From a virus: a stretch of DNA of 28,967 nt. Within the stretch, counting starts at the first letter, position 1. Every line of letters starts with the position of its first letter. The translations under genes and the position numbers were made by a program. Under the pieces are notes generated by a model. The model saw only the letters and a program-made list of their open reading frames with translations. It had not been told where the DNA came from and searched no databases. The DNA is taken from IMG/VR virus record IMGVR_UViG_3300037553_000324, positions 1-28,967 of that record; one strand, given 5' to 3'. Below, one piece after another: positions 18,501-27,500 of this stretch.

Positions 18501-21500
18501 AAGTTACTCCTCCGGACCCTTCACAAATTTTTGGAATTATTATTCATACAAATAGTATAGAACATGCTATGCTTATTAATAACAAGACTGTATTTGGCGA
18601 TACAATTTACGATAATGTATTTGGACATAGACAAAAAAGATTAAAAGTTAAAGGCAAGAGAACAGCAGGATGGACAGGCTCGTTAATGAGTGAAGGTTTC
18701 TTAATTACCGATGACGGCTTGAAACCTAACTACGATACACTTGCACAAGACATGGGTAGATACAATGAAGTGGGTCATGTACCAGTTGAGAGACAAGTAT
18801 ACGAAGCCAGTAGACGACAGTATGGTTACAATGAAAGAAAATATTTAAGAGAATTTGAACTTGTAGACGATAACCAATTTGATTTCTACAACGGTATGAT
18901 TAGAGATAAAGGTACTAAGGCAAGTATTGAAAAATTACTTAACAGTGATAAAGTATTGGTTCCTGGTAGCATAGCAGTATATGATGAGTGGGCTCTTAAG
19001 TCTGGCGAGTTTGGAGATGTACAAAACAACCAACGAATAGATATTAAAGTAGAAGATACAGAAATTACAAGTGAGAATCAATTAATACAAATTGTTTATC
19101 CGGAAGATGTTGTTAGCGTAATTAGTGAAGTAGAACTTTTAAGTGCAACAACTAAGTTTTATAGTGTACCTGTTTTAGAAATTGAGGGACCGCCGGCAGA
19201 GATTCCAGGCTCGTTTACATACGCAGGTGGAACAACTGCTCTAGCATTAGTTAACCTCAACACAGACGGAACAATTAAAGATATTACAGTTACTGAACCT
19301 GGATATGGTTACACTACTAATCCTAACGTAACAGTTGTAGCGGCACAGTTACTAACAGCAAACGTTACAACTTACTTTAGTAAGCCGTACGCTATTAGTA
19401 ATGCATACTTAGACAACTCGGGTGTGTTTACAGGCAACGTATTAACTGGTATAAGCATAACAGATAACTTCTCAGCAAATGCTAGTTCGTTTATTGATTT
19501 AAGTTCATCAAGTAACATTACACTTGTTGCTAGTGCAATTAATTCTCATGCTAATACTAATGCAAACGTTACAGCGACAGTACTCACAATTGCTACAAGT
19601 GTAGATACTAACTACATGCTCCAAATTTCGGGCAACGACTTTACAGTTAGTAGTTCAAACGATGCACAAAAAGATGACTTAGTAAACAAATTAAAATTAG
19701 ATAACTCAGCAAATGTTATTCTCGATACAGGCTCTAAGCGTTTCCAACCAAGACAGCGTTACAGTTTTGAAAGTGCAAACACTACGACATCGTCAGATGT
19801 TATTGTTAATATTAACGGCTCAACAGTAAGCGAGTCAGGCAATTGGGATTTTGATGCTGGTAGTAGAACTATTATTAATCCTACCGAAAGAACAACATCC
19901 GGCAGTTTAGCATTTACATTTGCTCCAATGTCCGGAACAGCAACTACTCAAGCAACAACTACCACAGGTAACATTGCTGTAGACAACTTACAAATTATAA
20001 ACGGTAACTATCCTCATATAGCAGTACTTGTTAATGGTACACAAATAAGTGACACGTTAGAGAATGATGTTACAAACGGATTTAAAATAGATAATGTTTC
20101 TGGTACAGATAATGCTATTATTACATTTTATGATATAACTAAATTACCTGGTTCGGAGTTAAACGAAAATACTCCTATCACTGTTATTGAATTAGCAACT
20201 GTTGACTTTACTGATGCATATCAAGGTGACTTACCTGGTAGCTCATTAAACATTAAAGTTAAAGCTAACGATGCATTGGCGGCTAGACTAAAACAACAAC
20301 GAACATTAGAAATAACACCTGACAATAAAGCAGACTCAACTATATTAATTGACGTAGATGATAGCACAAGATTTATTCATAGACCAACAGATATGAAATC
20401 TAAAAACTTGTGGCCCGTTACTAAGAATGTTGACTTTTCAGGTATAACAGATTCTAAGTATACTCCGTTACCAAACGCAGGCTACATATCCTCGTATAAC
20501 GTAGGATATCAAGCAATGGACTTACAAGACTTTACAAACTTATTTGATATTGGTGAACGTCCTGCAAGTAAAATACCAACAGAAAATGATGTGGTACATT
20601 TTGCTATTAGTGAACATAAAGAATTTGATGCATATAAATTAGTAGAACCCACAGGTAGTAATGTTGCGTATATTAAATATAACGAACAAACAGGCACATC
20701 ATTCTTGTACACAGATATAAGTTTAAATGCTTTTGCTAATGCGAACTTAGTAGGCAATACACTTACTGCTGGCAATCTTATTATTGGTGATTCTTACAAC
20801 ATAGTAAGTGCAGGCACAACAGACTTTACATTAATTGGCGCTCCGGACAGTACAGTGGGCACAACCTTTACTGCTACTGGCGTTGGCACAGGCACAGGTA
20901 CAGCTGATACAGAAGCAACAAGATATTACGATAATGTTATAGCATTAAAGCGTGATGGAATTGTAATGGATGATTACTTTGCAAACATTGAACTTGCTGA
21001 CGGTGAGAAGCTGTTTGACAACACCATAATGGAAGTTGATAGTCCTGTTGGATACTTCCTAAACGAAGACCAAATTATTAAAAACTCTATAACAATATCT
21101 GGCATTGGATATAAAGAGCCTTTAAGATTGTTCATAGAAAAAATTGAACCGACAGTAAGTGGTAATGTGTCAGCGGCAAATTACTATGTTAATACTTCAG
21201 AAACGTTTGCTCTAGAAGCCAACGTTAGTACTAACAATACAGTAAAATTAAAATACACTGGTACAACGAATATGAATGACTTTGAAAGTGGTTCATATGT
21301 AACATTTACAGATTCAAGTGCAGGAGCACTAAACGGAAATACTTATAAAACAAGTAATGTTGTAGTAAGCCCATCAACATTGTCAACAACATTAACAGGC
21401 ACAACTGACACTGGAATTTATTCTACAACAGTTAACGGTGCATTAAGTAGTGCGACAACTATAACTATTACAGCAGGAGACAACGCTATTCAAATTGGAC

Positions 21501-24500
21501 ATGTTGTAAGTGGAACTGGCATACCAGCAGACACTAAAGTTACTGCTATAACTGATGCCGTTACAATTATAGTAGATACGGCAGTTACAATGGCAAATGG
21601 TGCGGATATACTGTTCTCTAGGAGAACTAATGATTACAGTACAGCAAATTCAATTATAACAACATTCACAGTTACTGATGCATCGTTCAGTGCAAATGTT
21701 AGTGCAAGTGCATTATCATTATCAGTTAATAACGGACTAGTGTTTACAACAGACATGGACACTACAACAGTTGCAAACTTAGGAGTTATTAAAATTAAAA
21801 ACGCAGGGTACTATTCAGGCGTATTTAGAGTTGTTGGTAAAACTGCAAACTCTATTAGTGTTTACGGTGATTATGTAGAACCAACAAGTGTTACAGTTTC
21901 AGTAGGTACCACTAGTGGAAGTACAGCGGCAACTATTGCTACACCAAATGTATTAGTAACTCGAGGCATGTTAATAAGTGGAACTGGTATTACAAGTGGA
22001 ACAACAATTGAAGAAATTACAGCAACAGGCGTAACACTATCAGCAAATGCAACGGCAACAGGCACAGCAAGTCTTACAATTCAAGATAATATATTTGAAG
22101 ATGCAACTATTATGACCGATGCTGTAGAAGTAACATTAAAAGAAGCACATGCATTAGCAACAGATGGTTCAGATACAATTGTAAACAAAGTTGTAAACAT
22201 TGTTGAAATGGAACCAAACTATTATAACTGGGCATGGAAAGTTACATCTGTACCTAGCACAACTACTTTACGTTTAGAAGGCTTTGCTTATGATCACCCT
22301 TATGTGACTGGTGGGATTAGATACATTTCAGAAAAAGATTATAAAATACATGGAACTGACACATTACCAACAAATGGTGGCGATGATTCTACTGCATACT
22401 TAATATCAAAACATGACGGCGATATTATGGTTAATGGAGCCAAAGTTGCAACAGCTTTCCCAATGCATACTTCGCAAGAATATGCAGATGAGATTAATAG
22501 ACAGATGGCTATTAAAGAAGGAGCAATTGTACAATGCGATTCATTCGCTATGTCCTTAACAGGTATTTCAGGAGTCCCGCAGAATCTCAGATACAAGGGC
22601 GGTGGTTCGTTATCTCTTAATATACCGTTTGCAAGTGGAGCATCATTACCAAATAATATAGTGCCTAACATAACAACAACTAATCCTATACCGCCTACAC
22701 GAGCTCAACAGACAGCGATTAATACATTACCGAACATAACTAGTAATTTAACGTCTTCGGTACCGTACGGAATATATTCACATAATAATTTATTGAGTCG
22801 AAGGGTTAATTTCTCTAGTCAAGGACGCATTTCTCATGGACGCGGAGGAGCCTCTGGTCTTGGTTACGGTAGTCAGCGCCGGCAACGCGGTGCTACTTTC
22901 CAACAAGGCGGTCCAGGCATGGGCGGAGCCGGGAAACCAAATACAAGTATAGGTGTCACACCGGTAAATGCAATAACACCAACGGGTGGTGTGATTTATC
23001 ATCCGCCACAGAACCCGAGGCCAACGCCTACGCCACCTATAGCGATACCAACATATATTCCACCAACAACAGTTAACAAAGGACAAACTGGAACTGGTAC
23101 GACACTTGTAGATTGGACTCCATTATTGTCCGTTACACAACATAATGATCCGTGTCCTCCACCTCCTCCGGTGCCACCAGCACCTCCAATACCGCCAGTT
23201 ACATCTGTATTTGTAAATGAGATGAACTCACAAGGTAGAGGGGCAACAGAAACATTTAAATATACGTTTACTTCAGACACCAGCCAAACATATCCAGTTA
23301 GAATACTGTTTGATATGTATAGTGCTAAAGATAGAATGACAGTTTACCAAAGTACTCATGCAGGATCAAGTGGAACTAGAATTGCAGGTACAGGTGTTGT
23401 AAGTACATTAAGCAACATAACTCAAACAGACATTAATGCATGGTCAGGTGTTAAGTGGCAAATATCTTCGGGTATGACTCCATGGCAACGAAATAATATA
23501 GGTGCAGGCGCATCATTACTAGGTCAAAACTATACGTCACATGGCAATGGGTTTGTTAAAGAAAATGGTAAAATATCATTTACATATGATGCTAGTAAAG
23601 GTCGTTACATAACTATTACATTAGATAAAGATTCATCAACAAGTACTGCATTTAAATACTTTATGGAACATCCTGCAGACGATGCTAATGCAACGCCAGT
23701 CAATTGGCCGCCTTGGTCAGGAGCAATTGGAGTTGGTTCTCCTCCTGCACACGGAAATCAAAATAATAGTTTCCCGAACGTAGCTAACCAAACACAAATA
23801 CATGGCTTGCCAACTAACTATAATACCACTAGTGGTATTGGACCCACGGTGCCACTGACTGTGGGTACCATCGGATATATCCAAAATAATATTTCCGCAT
23901 TCGGCGTCGGAGCTATATATGGCCCTTCTACACCAGGTCTGAATTACCAGAACTGGGGCGCCGGACGGCACCCAAGTTATCAGGCTCAAAACTACGCAAC
24001 GTATCCAATTGGCAATGTACCAGTTGGAACACCTTCATACGGGATTCCGGCAAGTACAGTAAGTGGTCAACCACAAAGTGGTACTGGGCTCGCCTCTAGT
24101 GTTGGACAAACTAGCCCTGCAGGTAATACAGCAAGTACTAGTTATCTTTCATTAACTCCTTTGAAGAAAAATACAACATCAGGAACGGTTGCTCCAGTAG
24201 CTAAAACAGTACATGTACCAATTTGTGCGCCTAAAGCTAGAGTTAAAATATGTGGACAAACTAAAACAGTTGGCCAAGGCGATACGTTCTTTATTAACGG
24301 TGATAGTATAACACTAAGTGGTGCAACTAACTTAACATCAATTAAAAATGAAATATTAAGCCACACAGATTCAGTTAATGTTCTTATTACTATAGATGCC
24401 GCAACTAAAGAAAAATGCTTACTGATTAAAAACAAGTTATCAGATGCCATGGTAATTAGAAATGGTTGTGCAGGTGGCGTATACAAAGAAGTATTAGACT

Positions 24501-27500
24501 ATTCTATTAAACAAGATAACCAAACGTGTTTTAATAAAGAAACAACACTAACACCAACTACAACTGGCACAGGCGCAACTAAAGTGACTGTTACAGACCC
24601 CTCCCAATCGAACGTTTCCCTATGGGGCACAATGGATGTTGCTCAACATACTACATCATATACTACTAATACTATAACAGCAGATGCTCAAAAACAAGCA
24701 CTTGTTAAAAACAATATTTGTATTACAGCAGGCACAGGCTATAATGTTGGCGATATAATGCGGGTAATGGGCGGTACACCTGTAGTAAGTAAAGGTACTA
24801 GCGGCATTGTGAAATTAATGATTAATAATCCAGGAAAAGACTATGGTGCAGACGGCATCGCGGCACCGATACAAATTAAAATTGGACAACGTGGCGAGCC
24901 AGGTAGTGGTGCAGTAGTAAAATATGAAGATATCACAACCGATTCAAATGGCGGCTTGGTGATTAAAGATCCTGCAATAGGCATTTCATTTGAAGGCAGT
25001 GGCTATAGCATAGACAATCCTCCAACTATTACTGTTGTAGGACAAGGCACAAATGCTGAAATTTCAGCACAGCTTGATCCTGCAATAGCAATTGAAAGAC
25101 CTGCTAAGTTTGTTATTACATCTGTTGATGGAGATGGCGGAATAGTAGACCTAACAGTTACTGACAGAGGCATATACAAAATATTCCCAAGTGACTTAGA
25201 CAGCGGTGTACCTATACAGTACGATATTAAACGTCCACAAAAAGATAAACCTAAGCCGGACGGCACAGTTGAAAACTTAGACCCTAGTAAAGTATTGGGT
25301 ACATTAGGAGTAGAGATAGGATCAGGATCAGGTGGCAGAGTATTCTTAACAGCAAAAGATATTCCTAGTTGTAGTGAAAAAGGTAATGCACTAAACGACT
25401 TAGGATTGCCAGATGGTATAATTAATAGAGCAACAGCACTAGGACAACTAGCAGATGATATTACTGCGTATAGTCCTAAAGATGCAAATGGTATTCCTTG
25501 GTTTAATGCAAACGAAAATCAATTCGGACCAGATGGTAGACGATTGACTGGTGATGATGATGGTGGAGATGGCAGAGGCACCGGTGCCGGCGGTTTAGGT
25601 GATACCGGGAGAACTGGCAGAGGTGGCGCTGGAGACGGAGACGGATTAGGTGGCGCTGGAGACGGAGATGGCGGAGTCGGAGCTCGGTTTGGCGAGCTAG
25701 TTATGGGCGGTCCAAACATTGACGGCTTAAGACTTGGTGATGAATTGAACCCAGGACTACTAGCATTATTAGGAATCACAGACGGTGACTATGTATGTGG
25801 CACTTATCCAAAATTTGAAAATATTGACTCTACTGGAATTGATCCAAAACTAGACGTTACTGGAGCACGGATAGACAATAGTGCTGGTGCAACTGCGTCA
25901 AACTTATTAGGACGAGCTGGAGGTTGGCAAGGTAATCTTCCGTGGACACAAGGCTTTAATTTAGGAATGGGATTAGGTAATGCTAGTTCAATAGCAAACT
26001 TATACGAATACGAACTTAGACAAGTAGACGGATTAAGTCCTGTACAGTTTACTAATGATAATCTTACAAGACAAGATGTTAAACCATTGTTACTAGAGAG
26101 CATGAGATATGCTACAGAATCCGGATTAACATTAGCTGGAATGAGTAATGTATGGATTGATAATTATGGCGGCAACGGTTGGGCATACTTAGAAAATGGC
26201 ACAGTAATAAGAAAGCAAGAATCATTAACTGACATTGCATTCATAGATGATGTAATTACATACGATGCTGATACGGCTGAGAAAGAATTTGACATTAACT
26301 TATACGATCCGTTTAAAGGTATTATACCAGGATTCATAGATAAAGATATTACATTTAAAACAGAAAGCGATCCTGTTGTATACGACACAATGTATACTAA
26401 ATTTGGCGATGAACAAGTAGGACAAACTTGGTGGGATACTAGTAAAGTACGATACAACTGGTACGAGCAAGGGGCCGGAACATATGGACAGTTTGCTTAT
26501 AACAATCAAGAGAGAACTAATAATTGGGGTTCCCAATTCCCTGGTAGTGAAATTGTAATATATGAGTGGACTAAGAACTTAGTACCGCCAACTGAATACG
26601 CAGGAGAAGGTACAGCAATACCTAGCCAGGCATTTGTTAGCGAACAAGAATTAAACCGTAAAGGCAAGGTAATAGATTATTACTACTATTGGGTTAGAGG
26701 ACTAACAACTATAGCAAATGAAGCTATGATGAAATATAGCAGAAGCCATAGCACACAAGAACTAGAGCAGTTATTAGACAATCCTGAAGGAAATAGAATA
26801 CCTTACTTTGGACTTGTTTCACCAGACGCGATGACAATTAATAAATTAGGTGACTTAATTAAGACTGAAGATTCTATTATAAGTTTAAACTTTAGAAGAA
26901 AAGAATCTGGACTATCGCAGAAGCATACTAGTTGGGCTTTAGCAGGTGAGGGCGATTCTAGTGCAAGTATTCCTGAAAGCCTAAGCATTAAAGTTATAGA
27001 CAGTTTAGCAGGATACAATGCTATAGACGAAGTAGTACCGGTTGCAGGACTAAGTGAAGGTGAGAGATACGGTTCACAATTTAGACCTAGACAAACAATG
27101 TTTAAAGATATTAAAGCGGCTAGAAAGCAAATGTTCGAAACAATGAACGAGATATTCTCAGAACTACAAATGAACACAGTATTTACAAATTGGAGAGCTG
27201 GACTTCCGGCTACAACTCCGCATTTAAAAACTACTAACTGGTTTAAGTTACTACGAACTAACAATGTAAAAAATACTAAAATTTATTATAACGAAGATTA
27301 TAAGCCACTAAGACGAGTTAAAACTGAAAAGCAATTACAGTTAATAAAGAACTTATTAGATAAGAGCATTATACAAGTACAAGATAGTACTGCTTCTTCT
27401 AAGTACAAGTTATTTGAGTACACTAAATCTGACAATAAGTTTACACTAATTGCAATAGAAAATGAAACTGTACAATGGGATAAAACTGTATACACCGAAA

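Noticed and set aside
25622-25675. Bona fide RTX calcium-binding repeats
   Set aside because: The unit is nine residues and Gly/Asp rich, but the aspartates are not at the GGxGxD position and only two units exist.
26803-27264. Longest minus-strand frame opposite the giant ORF (153 codons), and similar ones at 27787-28254 and 24142-24486
   Set aside because: They are hydrophobic, serine-rich translations typical of the antisense of AT-rich coding DNA, with no promoter or ribosome site seen.
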